64,000 nt of DNA, taken from the NCBI GenBank assembly GCA_001897355.1, contig MKST01000002.1, forward strand, positions 205,724 through 269,723, read 5' to 3'. The DNA comes from Solirubrobacterales bacterium 67-14. Lineage in GTDB: Bacteria > Actinomycetota > Thermoleophilia > Solirubrobacterales > 70-9. The notes beneath the pieces were generated by a model that worked only from the letters and a program-made list of their open reading frames with translations, was not told where the DNA came from and ran no database searches. The position numbers and the translations under genes were made by a program. This document shows positions 45,840 to 54,860 of the stretch, in pieces. The number at the start of each line of letters is the position of its first letter. The first letter of the stretch is position 1.

Positions 45840-46819
45840 AGATATCCACCCTGGTAGTGGGCCAGCAGGGTCGGCGCCACGAAGCCGGTCACGAAGTCGC
45901 TGATCTTCGAGCCGTTCACGTTGGTGGCGATGATCTCCGGGCCGACCGGGCCGGTTTTCGCGGTCATGCCGTTGAACAGGGCGACGAAGAGCTTGCGTCC
46001 CTTGGCGGTGATGCCCATCGGCGAAGGCGAAGGGTCGGCCGGGCCGAGGGCCAACACCGGCTGCTTGAAGCCCTTCTTCTTGCAGGTCTTGAAGTTCGAC
46101 CAGTTGCAGCGCGGGAAGCCGAAGTCAGCGCCCGGCGTCGCCTTGACGATCAGGTCAGGAGCCTCGGTGTTCTTCGGCGTGTCCTGCCCGAGCACGGACA
46201 CGAAGGGGCTGCTGACGCCAGGCACGAAGGTCATCATCCAGGGCTGGCGCAGGCCGGTCGAAACGGTCTTGATCTTGCCGCTCTCGGGGTCGATCGAGAC
46301 GACCGAGTTCGCGTAGGCCTTGTTCCCGGCCTTGGCGTCGAACTGCAGGCCGATCCCGGTGTAGAGGCGCCCGTTGGGACCGAACTCGAGGCCGCTGAAG
46401 TTGGTGAAGCGCTTCGGGCTGAGGCTGACCAGGGTCCGTGCCTTCTTGAAGCGCTTGCCGGTCCACCCGCTGAAGACCCGGATCGAGGTGGCGAAGTTGG
46501 CGTAGAGCTGGCCCTTGTGCCAGGTGACGCCGAAGGCGATCGGCGGTGTGCCCGGAACCCGCTTGGCCTTGGCCGACCCGGGCGACACGTAGTAGAGGCC
46601 GCCCTTGACCTTGCCCTCGGCCCCACCGGCGATAAACGCGGTCTTGCCCTTGAAGGCGATCTGGGTCGGTACCGCGACCCCGGTCGCGAAAGCCTTGACC
46701 GGGTTGCCGTTCTTGGCCACCGGAGGCGGCGGACCGGCCGCGGTCGCAGTCTGGGCGATCCCCGCCATTCCGATCAGGGCGACCATCATGGCCACCACAG
46801 TGCCTGCGAACTTCTTCAA
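45794..46819 (-). CDS. Secreted beta-propeller protein, PQQ-sugar dehydrogenase-like (copy 1)
   Basis: 341 residues from TTG 46819 (LKKFAGTVVAMM...), preceded by GAGGGAAAGCGAGAG; the longer frame to 46909 runs into a strong hairpin and is unlikely. Signal peptide, then propeller motifs FATGVAVPTQIAFKGKTAFIAGG, FSGLEFGPNGRLYTGIG, TGLRQPWMMTFVPG, DLIVKATPGADFGFPRCNW and SPMGITAKGRKLFVALF. The last resemble soluble glucose/sorbosone dehydrogenases (GSDH family). Cofactor binding cannot be confirmed. It is a tandem paralogue of the next gene. Confidence 0.8.
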   Translation of the reverse strand: MKKFAGTVVAMMVALIGMAGIAQTATAAGPPPPVAKNGNPVKAFATGVAVPTQIAFKGKTAFIAGGAEGKVKGGLYYVSPGSAKAKRVPGTPPIAFGVTWHKGQLYANFATSIRVFSGWTGKRFKKARTLVSLSPKRFTNFSGLEFGPNGRLYTGIGLQFDAKAGNKAYANSVVSIDPESGKIKTVSTGLRQPWMMTFVPGVSSPFVSVLGQDTPKNTEAPDLIVKATPGADFGFPRCNWSNFKTCKKKGFKQPVLALGPADPSPSPMGITAKGRKLFVALFNGMTAKTGPVGPEIIATNVNGSKISDFVTGFVAPTLLAHYQGGYLYMGDLTATVWRVKV

Positions 46820-46889
46820 TTGACTCTCGCTTTCCCTCGGATTAGTGCAACCAGCCCACCCTACTCCGCCGGGGACACTTTGTGGAACA

Positions 46890-46936
46890 TTCCGGGGGCG
46901 TTCACCCACGCAAATGGTGGGTGAACGCCCCCGGAA
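46890..46936 (-). terminator. Perfect 20-bp hairpin between tandem propeller genes
   Basis: Arms 46890-46909 (TTCCGGGGGCGTTCACCCAC) and 46917-46936 pair without mismatch around a 7-nt loop. A weaker 9-bp dyad CTCCGCCGG/CCGGCGGAG at 46864-46872 and 46943-46951 encloses it. It lies 36 bases after the stop of the 46973-47986 gene and before the start of the next, which fits a terminator without a T tract. Confidence 0.7.
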
Positions 46937-46972
46937 GCCGGTCCGGCGGAGGACTGGCCCGCCGGGCGCCTC

Positions 46973-47986
46973 CTAGCCCTTGACCTTGTAGATGCTGCCG
47001 GTCAGGTCGCCGACGTAGACGGAGCCCTTGTGGGTCGCGACCGAGAGGACCGGGGCGACGAAGCCGGTCATGAACGGCTTGAGGCCACTGCCGTCGGTCT
47101 TCATCGTCATCACCTGCATGCCGCTGAAGAGCGCCACGTAGAGCCGCTTGCCGATCGCACCGATGCCCATCGGCGACTGCTGGTTCAGCGAGTCCTTCTC
47201 ACCGGGCTGGGCCTCGAGACGGACCAGTGGCCGGCCGAAGCCGTCACAGGCATCCACCTTCAGCCAGTCGCATTCCGGGAAACCGAAATCGGACCCCGGA
47301 CGAGCCCGGACGATCAGGTCCGGCGCCCCGTTGTTCAGCGGCAGGTCGGGGCCGAGCACCGAGACGAAGGGGTCACGGATACCGGGGGTGAAGGCCATCA
47401 TCCAGGGCTGGCGCATCCCAGTCGCGACGACCTTCACCTGCTTGCCGGCCCGACTCATCGAGACGACCGAGTTGCCGTAGAGCGAGGGGTCGGCGGTGTG
47501 GTCGTACTTCTGGTTGAGGGAGACGCCCGCGTAGAGGCGGCCGTTCGGACCGATCGCCAGGCCGCTGAAGCCGGTGAACTTCTTCGGGCCCTTGAAGATC
47601 ACCTGCTTGCCACGGAAGCGCTTGCCGTCGAAGCGCGAGAAGGCGAACAGCTTGCGGCCGGAGCTGACGAAGACCTTGCCCGCCCGGGCGGCGATGCCGA
47701 AGGCGCTCTTCGGAGTGCCCGGCACCGGAACGGCTTTCTTCGACCCGGACTTGATCACGAACACGCCGCCCTTCAGCTTGCCCTCGGCCGCACCGGCGAC
47801 GAAGGCGTTTCGGCCGGAGAAGGCGAGCTGGGTCGGGATGCCGACCCCGGTGGCGAAGCGCTGGACCTTGGCCCTGGTGGCAGCCTTGGGAAGCGGCGGC
47901 GGGCCAGCCGCCTGGGTCGCCGCGGGAATCGCGAAGGTGACGATGAGAAGCATCGCCAGGATGGTTTTACGGAGGAGTCTGGACAT
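46973..47986 (-). CDS. Secreted beta-propeller protein, PQQ-sugar dehydrogenase-like (copy 2)
   Basis: 337 residues with a signal peptide (TILAMLLIVTFAIPAATQA). It matches copy 1 block by block: FATGVGIPTQLAFSGRNAFVAG, FSGLAIGPNGRLYAGVSL, TGMRQPWMMAFTPGIRDPFVSVLG, DLIVRARPGSDFGFPECDW, SPMGIGAIGKRLYVALFSGM and FVAPVL...VYVGDLTGSIYKV. The two clearly arose by tandem duplication and then diverged. Enzymatic function is not shown. Confidence 0.8.
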   Translation of the reverse strand: MSRLLRKTILAMLLIVTFAIPAATQAAGPPPLPKAATRAKVQRFATGVGIPTQLAFSGRNAFVAGAAEGKLKGGVFVIKSGSKKAVPVPGTPKSAFGIAARAGKVFVSSGRKLFAFSRFDGKRFRGKQVIFKGPKKFTGFSGLAIGPNGRLYAGVSLNQKYDHTADPSLYGNSVVSMSRAGKQVKVVATGMRQPWMMAFTPGIRDPFVSVLGPDLPLNNGAPDLIVRARPGSDFGFPECDWLKVDACDGFGRPLVRLEAQPGEKDSLNQQSPMGIGAIGKRLYVALFSGMQVMTMKTDGSGLKPFMTGFVAPVLSVATHKGSVYVGDLTGSIYKVKG

Positions 47987-48014
47987 TGGTTCCTTTCGGT
48001 TGGGGAGGACCGGA

Positions 48015-49553
48015 TCAGCCCGTGACCCGGAACTTCAGGCTGGCCTTGCCGGTGTTGCCGGCTTTGTCCTTGAGGCTGGCCGTGGCGGTCAGCTTCAGCG
48101 GCTGGGCCTCGTGGGTACGGAGGCTGCGCGCGAGGATCGCGTTCAGCCGCTTGCGCACCTTCGCGCCGGGCTTGAGCTTCAGCTTGGCGACACCGGCCTT
48201 GGCCAGGGAGACGCGGCCGGCGAACTTGACGGCGCCCTTGCCCTTGACGACGACCTTGCCGGAGCAGGCCTCGTTGCAGCGGACCTTCAGCCGAAGCGCC
48301 TTGCGAGCGGTCTTGACGGTCTGCTTCGGGGCGACCAGCTTGACCACGGGCGCGGTCTTGTCGGTCGTATCGGGATCGGGGTCCGAGATGTCGCCGTCCT
48401 TCTTCACGGTCACCGACCGCGACAGCGTGGTCGAGTTGCCGGCCTGGTCGGTGATCACGACCTTGAACGAGTGGGTGCCGGCGGCGAGGCCGCGAGCGGC
48501 CGAACCGTCGCAGGCACTCTCTTCGCCGCTGTCCCAGGAGCAGACCTGGCTGAGCGGCAGGTCGTCACCGGCGTTCCAGGCATATCTCACGTTGCCGACC
48601 TTGACCACCGAACCCTCGGCCGGACCGGAGGTGAAGGATGCCTGGGGAGCGGTCCGGTCGACCGTGAACGTGTGCGTGACCCGGCCCTGGTTGCCGACGT
48701 CATCCTGGGCCATCACGACGAACTCCCAGACGCCTTCGGTCGGGATGTCCGCCGAGTAGCCCTGGTTGCGCTCGCAGGGCTTCATCGGGTCGGTCTCACC
48801 CTGCTTCTGGATCGCGCACCAGGCCCCGCTCAAGTCGTTCGAGGTCGAGCTGAATGAGAACTTGGGCGCCTCCGCGTTGGTCGCGGCCGGGGGCGAGTTC
48901 AGGGTGATCTCCGGTGCGGTGTGGTCCACTTCGATCGGCCAGGCCGCGGTCGTCGTGGAGTTGAGGCTCGGGTCATAGGCGCGGGCCTGGATCTGGTGGG
49001 TGCCTTCACTGAAGTTGCTCAGGTCCAGGTCGAGGCTCCACGGACCGACGTAGACCGAGCCGACCCACTGACCGTCGACCAGGAACTCGACCCGTTGGAT
49101 GCCGTCGCCGTCGCCGGCGACCGCGGTGACCGCGACGTGGTCCCCCGCTTTGTCGCTGGGGGAGACGCTGTCCATGTAGACGGTCGGGGCGGTGACGTCC
49201 CTGAAGGAGGCAAAGACCGTCGGCCCATCGGAATCGCGGTATTCGGCGTCGCATTGCAGCGGCTTGCCGGAGACCGCGGAGCAGTTGCTGAAGCCGATGA
49301 ACGACCAGCCCGGGGCGGGCGTCGCCGTGAGGCGGTTGGTCGGCGTCGGCTGCGTGTCCTGCCAGATCCTGAGGTCAGAGCAGTCACTGCCACAGTCGAT
49401 GCCGCTACCGGTGACCTTGCCGGCTCCGCTCACCTCTACCTGGACGGTGCCCTGGCGGACGACCGCCGCCTGGGCGGACTGGACCGTCGTGGCAACGAGA
49501 AAGAGAGCGAAGAGAGAGGCGATCAGGGTTGCTGTTCGGACTGAGAGTTTCAT
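48015..49553 (-). CDS. Secreted Ig-like multidomain protein (copy 1)
   Basis: 512 residues. Signal peptide (TLIASLFALFLVATTVQSAQA); a Cys-bearing N-terminal domain (GIDCGSDCSDLRIWQD...FSNCSA); several bacterial Ig-like domains marked by DVTAPTVYMDSVSP, EVDHTAPEITLNSP, TVDRTAPQASFTSGP and DKTAPVVKLVAP; and a C-terminal basic domain with a Cys pair (VRCNEACSGKVVVKGK). It has the look of a surface adhesion or cell-wall-binding protein with no visible enzyme domain. Confidence 0.75.
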   Translation of the reverse strand: MKLSVRTATLIASLFALFLVATTVQSAQAAVVRQGTVQVEVSGAGKVTGSGIDCGSDCSDLRIWQDTQPTPTNRLTATPAPGWSFIGFSNCSAVSGKPLQCDAEYRDSDGPTVFASFRDVTAPTVYMDSVSPSDKAGDHVAVTAVAGDGDGIQRVEFLVDGQWVGSVYVGPWSLDLDLSNFSEGTHQIQARAYDPSLNSTTTAAWPIEVDHTAPEITLNSPPAATNAEAPKFSFSSTSNDLSGAWCAIQKQGETDPMKPCERNQGYSADIPTEGVWEFVVMAQDDVGNQGRVTHTFTVDRTAPQASFTSGPAEGSVVKVGNVRYAWNAGDDLPLSQVCSWDSGEESACDGSAARGLAAGTHSFKVVITDQAGNSTTLSRSVTVKKDGDISDPDPDTTDKTAPVVKLVAPKQTVKTARKALRLKVRCNEACSGKVVVKGKGAVKFAGRVSLAKAGVAKLKLKPGAKVRKRLNAILARSLRTHEAQPLKLTATASLKDKAGNTGKASLKFRVTG

Positions 49554-49576
49554 GGGTTTCCTTTCGGGGGAGGATT

Positions 49577-49615
49577 GGCGCCGCCCCGCCGGGAGGGAGG
49601 GAGCGGGACGGCGCC
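49577..49615 (-). terminator. Hairpin after the second Ig-like gene
   Basis: GGCGCCGCCCCGC (49577-49589) and GCGGGACGGCGCC (49603-49615) pair over 13 bp with one mismatch, loop 13 nt. It lies between the Ig-like gene ending at 49646 and the start of the next at 49553, as a terminator would. Confidence 0.55.
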
Positions 49616-49645
49616 GGATGAACGGGGGTCAGCCAGGGCCGTGGG

Positions 49646-51172
49646 TCAGGCCCCGACCTTGAACTTGAGGCTGGCCTTGCCGACGTTGCCGGCGAGGTCG
49701 CGGAGGTTGGCGGTGGCGGTCAGCGCCAGTGACCTTGACCGCCCGGTCCGCAGGGCGCGGGTCGAGATCGTCGCCAGCCGCCGCCGGACCTTCGCGGTCG
49801 GCCGCAGCTTCAGCTTCGCGACACCGGCCTTGGCCAGGGAGACGCGGCCGCTGAACTTCACGCCACGCTTGCCTTTGACGACGACCTTGCCGGAGCAGGC
49901 CTCGTTGCAGCGGACCTTCAGCCGAAGCTTCTTGCGAGCGGTCTTGACGGTCTGCTTCGGGGCGACCAGCTTGACCGCGGGCGCGGTCCGGTCGGAGGGA
50001 TCCGGGTCAGCATCCGGCTCCTTGACGGTGAAGGTGCGGGCCAGGACAGTCTGGTTGCCGGCCTGATCGGTCAGCACGACCTTGAAGGCATGCCGGCCCG
50101 GAGCAAGGTCGCCGGTCGCGCTGCCATCGCATTCACCGGCCTCGCCGTGGTCCCAGACACAGGCCTGGGTGAGCGGCAATCCGTCGTTGGCACTCCAAGC
50201 GAAGGTGACCTCGCCGGCGCCGACCTCGGAACCTTCGTCCGGCCCACCGGTGAAGGCGGCCTCGGGGGCGGTGCGGTCGACGACGAACTCATGTACGACC
50301 CGGGTCTCGTTGCCGACCGAGTCGGTGGCCTCGACCACGAACTCCCAGGCGCCCTCGTCCGTGACTGCCGCCGTGTAGGGAGCATCGTCCCAGCAGTAGG
50401 TGTTCTCGTCGTCGGGGTCGGGGAGCGGCTTGGTCTCGCCCTTTTTCTGGAGCGCGCAGTAGGAGTTCCAGACGCCGCCGTCGGGGAAGGCCAACGCGAA
50501 TGACACGGAATCGCCGTTGGTGGCGGCCACCGGATCCACCAGCTCGACCCGAGGGGCGGTGTGGTCGACCTCGATCGTGTGCTGAACGCTGAGGGTGCTG
50601 TTGTGGTTGTCGTCCCAGGCGCGAACCTGGATCGTGTGATCACCCTCGGTCGCCTGCGAGGTGTCGATGTCGGTCATCCCGAAGTCGCTGGTCTTGGTCA
50701 GCACGACTTCGTCGTCGAGCAGGTACTCGACCTTGGTCACCTTGTCATTGTCCGAGGTCTGGACCTGGACGTTGACGAAATCCCTGCCCTTGGGCGTGTA
50801 CCCGTTGATGAAGACCGACGGAGGCTGGACGTCGAAGAACCAGGCGATGACCTGCTTCGGGCTCGCCGAGTACGGCACCTGGCAAACTGACATCGACGGC
50901 CTGGTCGGGCAGTTGCCCCAGCTGGTGATCTCGTAGCCGGGCTTGGTGGCGGTGACGGTCAGCGTGGCAACCGGTGCCGCCTGGCCGTCGTCCCAGCTGG
51001 CGCTCTCCGCACAGTCGGTAGCACCTGAGCCACAGTCGATGCCCGGGCCGGTCAGCTTGCCGGGCCCGTAGGCGATGACGTCGATGCTGCCCTCGACGGT
51101 CGCGGCCTGCGCGGACTGGGCGACGGACAGGAAGGCCATCAGGGCGATTGCGGTTGTCAGGAACTTCTTCAT
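49646..51172 (-). CDS. Secreted Ig-like multidomain protein (copy 2)
   Basis: 508 residues from ATG 51172 (MKKFLTTAIALMAFLSVAQSAQA, a signal peptide). The frame is open far upstream over pdhA, but that part is a shadow. Order of domains equals copy 1: GIDCGSGATDCAESASWDDG, Ig-like units marked by EVDHTAPRVELVDP, VVDRTAPEAAFTGGP and DRTAPAVKLVAP, then the basic C-terminal domain with CNEACSGK. A tandem paralogue of the 48015-49553 gene. Confidence 0.75.
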   Translation of the reverse strand: MKKFLTTAIALMAFLSVAQSAQAATVEGSIDVIAYGPGKLTGPGIDCGSGATDCAESASWDDGQAAPVATLTVTATKPGYEITSWGNCPTRPSMSVCQVPYSASPKQVIAWFFDVQPPSVFINGYTPKGRDFVNVQVQTSDNDKVTKVEYLLDDEVVLTKTSDFGMTDIDTSQATEGDHTIQVRAWDDNHNSTLSVQHTIEVDHTAPRVELVDPVAATNGDSVSFALAFPDGGVWNSYCALQKKGETKPLPDPDDENTYCWDDAPYTAAVTDEGAWEFVVEATDSVGNETRVVHEFVVDRTAPEAAFTGGPDEGSEVGAGEVTFAWSANDGLPLTQACVWDHGEAGECDGSATGDLAPGRHAFKVVLTDQAGNQTVLARTFTVKEPDADPDPSDRTAPAVKLVAPKQTVKTARKKLRLKVRCNEACSGKVVVKGKRGVKFSGRVSLAKAGVAKLKLRPTAKVRRRLATISTRALRTGRSRSLALTATANLRDLAGNVGKASLKFKVGA

Positions 51173-51364
51173 TGCGGTGCTCCTCGTGAGGTTTCGGGAA
51201 GGGGCGATTCGAACGTGGCGGCAGCTTCCCGGGAGCACGTTTCGGTCTTCTTGCGGAAACTTTGCGGAGCCCCTCCCCCCAATGGGGCGGTTTTTCTCCC
51301 CCATCCATACAAGCGCAGGCGCGAAGCCAAAAAGCCGGGATTGCGGGATCGCTAGGGTCTTTGT

Positions 51365-52495
51365 ATGGCCCGGATTCCCGATCGTCAGATCTGTCTGGAT
51401 CTCCTCGGCCGGATGTGTCTGATCCGGCGCTTCGAGGAGGAAGCCGGCCGCCAGTACCAACGGGCCAAGGCAGGGGGGTTCCTCCACCTGGCGATCGGTG
51501 AGGAAGCCACCATCGTCGGCACCACCTCGGTCATGCGGGACGACGATTTCCTGATCGGCACCTACCGCACCCACGGGCACGCCCTGGCCCGCGGCACCCC
51601 GGCGGACGAGGTCATGGCCGAGCTCTTCGGCAAGGAAACCGGCACCAGCGGCGGCCGGGGCGGATCGATGCACATCTTCGACGCCGAACGCCGCTTCATG
51701 GGCGGCTACGGGATCGTCGGCGGCAACCTCCCCCTCGCCGCCGGGCTCGGCCTCGCCTCCCAGTACAAGGGCGAGGATTCGGTCACCGTCTGCATGTTCG
51801 GCGACGGCGCCTCCAACACGGGCAACTTCGGCGAGACGATGAACCTCGCCGCACTCTGGGAGCTGCCGGTGGTCTTCCTGGTCGAGAACAACCTCTACGG
51901 GATGGGCACGGCGATCGAGCGCCACTCGGCCGTGACCGACCTTTCCCGCAAGGCGGAGGGCTACGGGATCGAGGGCGAACGGATCGACGGCATGGACGTG
52001 CTCGAGGTTCGCGAGCGGGTCGGCGCCCACCTCGAAGAAGTGCGGGAGAAGGGCCGACCGAGCCTGGTCGAGGCTTTCACCTACCGCTATCGCGGCCACT
52101 CGGCCGCCGACCCCGAGGTCTACCGCGACAAATCCGAGGTCGAGGAGTGGCAGCAGAAGGATCCGATCGAGACCTTCATCAAGGCCTGTCTCGACGATGG
52201 CGTGCTGAACGACGACGACGTCGAATCCGCACGAAGGGAAGCCGACGAGACGGTCGAAGCAGCCGTGAAGTTCGCCGACGAATCGCCGGAGCCGGCCCTC
52301 GAATCGCTTTACGAAGAGCTCTATGTGGTCAGCGAGACGATGGGTTGGTACGCGGTCGATGAGCGCTCGCCGGAACCGCATCGCGGTGAACTCGGCGAGG
52401 ACGCGCCGGACGTGGCGAAGAACCTGGCCGAGTCCGGTGCCGCCCACGCCGCCGAGGAGCAGGAACGGCAATCCCGGGAAGGGGTGCGCGATTGA
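51365..52495 (+). CDS. pdhA: Pyruvate dehydrogenase E1 component, alpha subunit
   Basis: 376 residues. It decarboxylates pyruvate with thiamine diphosphate. TPP-binding GDGASNTGNFGETMNLAALWELPVVFLVENN, substrate region TYRTHGHALARG, GGRGGSMHIF and the phosphorylation-loop-like YRYRGHSAADPEVYR are all present. The closing ~60 residues are an unusual acidic extension (EPHRGELGEDAPDVAKNLA...). First gene of the pdhABC operon; its stop overlaps the TTG of pdhB. A branched-chain 2-oxoacid substrate cannot be excluded. Confidence 0.93.
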   Translation: MARIPDRQICLDLLGRMCLIRRFEEEAGRQYQRAKAGGFLHLAIGEEATIVGTTSVMRDDDFLIGTYRTHGHALARGTPADEVMAELFGKETGTSGGRGGSMHIFDAERRFMGGYGIVGGNLPLAAGLGLASQYKGEDSVTVCMFGDGASNTGNFGETMNLAALWELPVVFLVENNLYGMGTAIERHSAVTDLSRKAEGYGIEGERIDGMDVLEVRERVGAHLEEVREKGRPSLVEAFTYRYRGHSAADPEVYRDKSEVEEWQQKDPIETFIKACLDDGVLNDDDVESARREADETVEAAVKFADESPEPALESLYEELYVVSETMGWYAVDERSPEPHRGELGEDAPDVAKNLAESGAAHAAEEQERQSREGVRD

Positions 52496-53544
52496 GCCCG
52501 GACGACGCTGACAGCCCGGCAAGCAACGAAGGCGGAACCGTCGAGCTGCGGATGCGCGAAGCGCTCCGCGACGCGATGACCGAGGAGATGCGCCGCGACG
52601 AGGACGTCTTCGTGATGGGCGAGGACGTCGCCGTCTTCCAGGGCGCGTTCAAGGTGACCGAGGGTCTGCTCGACGAGTTCGGCGAGAAACGGGTCCGCGA
52701 CACGCCGATCTCGGAGAACACGATCGTCGGGGTCGGGGTCGGGGCCGCGATGGCGGGGCTCAGGCCGGTGGTCGAGCTGATGACCGTGAACTTCTCCCTG
52801 CTCGCGCTCGACCAGATCATCAACCACGCGGCGGCGATCCCCTACATGTTCAACGGCAACGTCCGGGTGCCGATGGTGATCCGCATGCCGGGCGGTGGTG
52901 GCCACCAGCTCGGACCGACCCACTCCCACAGTTTCGAGGCGCTCTACCTGCAGATCCCCGGCCTGCTGGTCGCCTGCCCCTCCACGCCGGCCGACGCCAA
53001 GACGCTGCTGAAGGCGGCGATCCGGGACGAGAACCCGGTCATCTTCGTCGAGCACGAATCCCTCTACGGGATCAAGGGCGAGGTGCCGGAGGGCGAGGAC
53101 GTGATCCAGCGCTTCGGCGAAGCGGCGGTGCGCCGCGAGGGCACCGATGTGACGATCGTCGGGATCCTCAAGATGGCGCATGTCGCCGAGAGAGCGGCCG
53201 AGGAGCTGGAGTCGGAGCACGGCATCTCGGCCGAGGTGATCGACCCCCGCACCCTGCGTCCGCTCGACCTCGACACCATCCTCGAGTCGGTGAAGAAGAC
53301 CAACCGGGCAGTGATCGTCGAGGAGGGCTGGCCCCACGGAGGGGTCGGCGCGAACCTCTCGACGCTGATCACCGAACAGGCCTTCGATTACCTCGACGCG
53401 CCGGTCCAGCGGGTGACCGGTGCCGACGTCCACATGCCCTACTCACGCCGCATGGAGCAGGCCGCGATGCCCCACGAGGAGAACGTGATCGAAGCGGTGC
53501 TGGCAGCGACCGACGGTGCGATCGGACCGAAAGGCGGCGATTGA
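52492..53544 (+). CDS. pdhB: Pyruvate dehydrogenase E1 component, beta subunit
   Basis: 350 residues; TTG start overlapping the pdhA stop. Transketolase-like pyrimidine domain with VFVMGEDVAVFQGAFKVTEGL, the TPP-activating Glu region RVRDTPISENTIVGVGVGAA, GGGGHQLGPTHSHSFEALY, and the C-terminal domain EVIDPRTLRPLDLDTI. A 15-residue disordered N-terminal extension is rich in Ser/Asp. It forms the E1 alpha2-beta2 tetramer with pdhA. Confidence 0.95.
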   Translation: MSPDDADSPASNEGGTVELRMREALRDAMTEEMRRDEDVFVMGEDVAVFQGAFKVTEGLLDEFGEKRVRDTPISENTIVGVGVGAAMAGLRPVVELMTVNFSLLALDQIINHAAAIPYMFNGNVRVPMVIRMPGGGGHQLGPTHSHSFEALYLQIPGLLVACPSTPADAKTLLKAAIRDENPVIFVEHESLYGIKGEVPEGEDVIQRFGEAAVRREGTDVTIVGILKMAHVAERAAEELESEHGISAEVIDPRTLRPLDLDTILESVKKTNRAVIVEEGWPHGGVGANLSTLITEQAFDYLDAPVQRVTGADVHMPYSRRMEQAAMPHEENVIEAVLAATDGAIGPKGGD

Positions 53545-54827
53545 TGGGCGAGATCGTGATGCCGCGCTTGACCGACTCGATGGAGGAAGGAGTGGTCCTC
53601 TCCTGGCTCAAGTCCGACGGGGACGAGGTCGCGGTCGGGGACGAGCTGGTCGAGATCGAGACCGACAAGGCCTCGATGGTCTATGAGTCGGACCTCGCCG
53701 GCACCTTGGAGATCCTGGTCCAGGAAGGCGAGACCCGGCCGATCGGCGAGCCGATTGCGAACGTTGGTGATGGGACTTCCGGCGCTGGCGATGGGGTGGA
53801 ATCCGATGGGGGCTCCGCCGGCCGGACTTCGCCGGGAGTTCCGTCGGAACCCCCATCGGATTCCACCTCCGACGCCGAGAAGGGTTCGGCCGAACCTCCA
53901 GAAGCTCCAGATGCCGCCCCTTCAATGCCCTCACCCTCCCGAGGTGGTCCGGGTTCCGGGGAGCGGATCAAGGCTTCTCCTTTGGCTCGTCGTATCGCTG
54001 AGGAGAAGGGGGTGGATCTTTCATCGCTTTCCGGGTCGGGACCCGGTGGTCGGATCATTAAGGTTGATGTGGAAGAGGCTGAGCCGGGTGGGGCCGACTC
54101 CGGGGAGAAGCCCGAATCGGCACCGGTGGATTCGGCCAAGGGAACGCCGGAGATCGTCGAACTGACTCGGACCCAGTCGCTGATCGCCCGGCGGATGTCG
54201 GAGTCGAAAGCGACCATTCCCCACTTCTACCTGCGGACCGTGGTCGACATGGACCGGGCGGTCGAGGTGCGGACCGCCTTCAAGGAAGCGGCGGCCGAAG
54301 GTGAAACCGTCCCCTCGCTCAACGACTTCGTAGTCAAGGCGGCGGCGATCGCCCTCAAACGCCACCCCAAGGCAAACGCTGCCTTCCGCGACGGCCACTT
54401 CGAGCTCTACCCGAAGGTCAATGTGGGGATCGCGGTCGCCGCCGAAGGGGCGCTGATCGTCCCGGTGATCAGCGAGGCCGACCACCTCACCCTGACCGAG
54501 ATCGGCGAAGCGGCCAGGCGGCTCGCCGGCCGGGTGCGCGACGGCGAGATCACCCCGCCCGAACTTTCCGGCGGCACCTTCACGGTCTCCAACCTCGGCA
54601 TGTTCGGCGTGTCCGGTTTCGACGCGGTGATCAACCCGGGCCAGGCCGGGATCCTCTCGGTCGGCGAGGTGTCGAAGCGGCCGGTCGTGACCGAGCAGGG
54701 GATCGGGTCAGCCCACCTGATGGAGATGACCCTGGCCTGCGACCACCGCATCCTCTACGGCGCCGAAGGGGCCGAGTTCCTCGCCCAGGTCAAGGCGAAC
54801 CTCGAAGAACCAGGCTTGCTGGCCTGA
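53544..54827 (+). CDS. pdhC: Pyruvate dehydrogenase E2 component (dihydrolipoamide acetyltransferase)
   Basis: 427 residues from ATG 53544 (TGATG overlap with pdhB). One lipoyl domain (residues 1-80, lipoyl Lys42 in EIETDKASMVYE), a Pro/Ser/Glu-rich linker, an E1/E3-binding domain (KASPLARRIAEEKGVDLSSLSGSGPGGRI) and the catalytic core ending in CDHRILYGAEGAEFL. The canonical HRxxDG reads HRILYG, with Tyr for Asp. It passes acetyl groups to CoA. Linker codons at ~53790-53940 look less GC-extreme. Confidence 0.95.
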   Translation: MGEIVMPRLTDSMEEGVVLSWLKSDGDEVAVGDELVEIETDKASMVYESDLAGTLEILVQEGETRPIGEPIANVGDGTSGAGDGVESDGGSAGRTSPGVPSEPPSDSTSDAEKGSAEPPEAPDAAPSMPSPSRGGPGSGERIKASPLARRIAEEKGVDLSSLSGSGPGGRIIKVDVEEAEPGGADSGEKPESAPVDSAKGTPEIVELTRTQSLIARRMSESKATIPHFYLRTVVDMDRAVEVRTAFKEAAAEGETVPSLNDFVVKAAAIALKRHPKANAAFRDGHFELYPKVNVGIAVAAEGALIVPVISEADHLTLTEIGEAARRLAGRVRDGEITPPELSGGTFTVSNLGMFGVSGFDAVINPGQAGILSVGEVSKRPVVTEQGIGSAHLMEMTLACDHRILYGAEGAEFLAQVKANLEEPGLLA

Positions 54828-54860
54828 GCTGGTCAGGACCGGCGCCACGCGAGAACCCGT

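Noticed and set aside
46820..46909. Longer N-terminus for the first propeller protein
   Set aside because: It would place the start inside a perfect hairpin; the signal peptide begins at TTG 46819 with a ribosome site before it.
51173..51364. Possible small gene or regulatory RNA before pdhA
   Set aside because: No supported short frame; only a weak CCCC/GGGG stem before CGGTTTTT, too little to call.
49646..52522. A 958-residue minus-strand open frame
   Set aside because: Only the part up to ATG 51172 has a signal peptide and Ig-like domains; the rest lies opposite pdhA.
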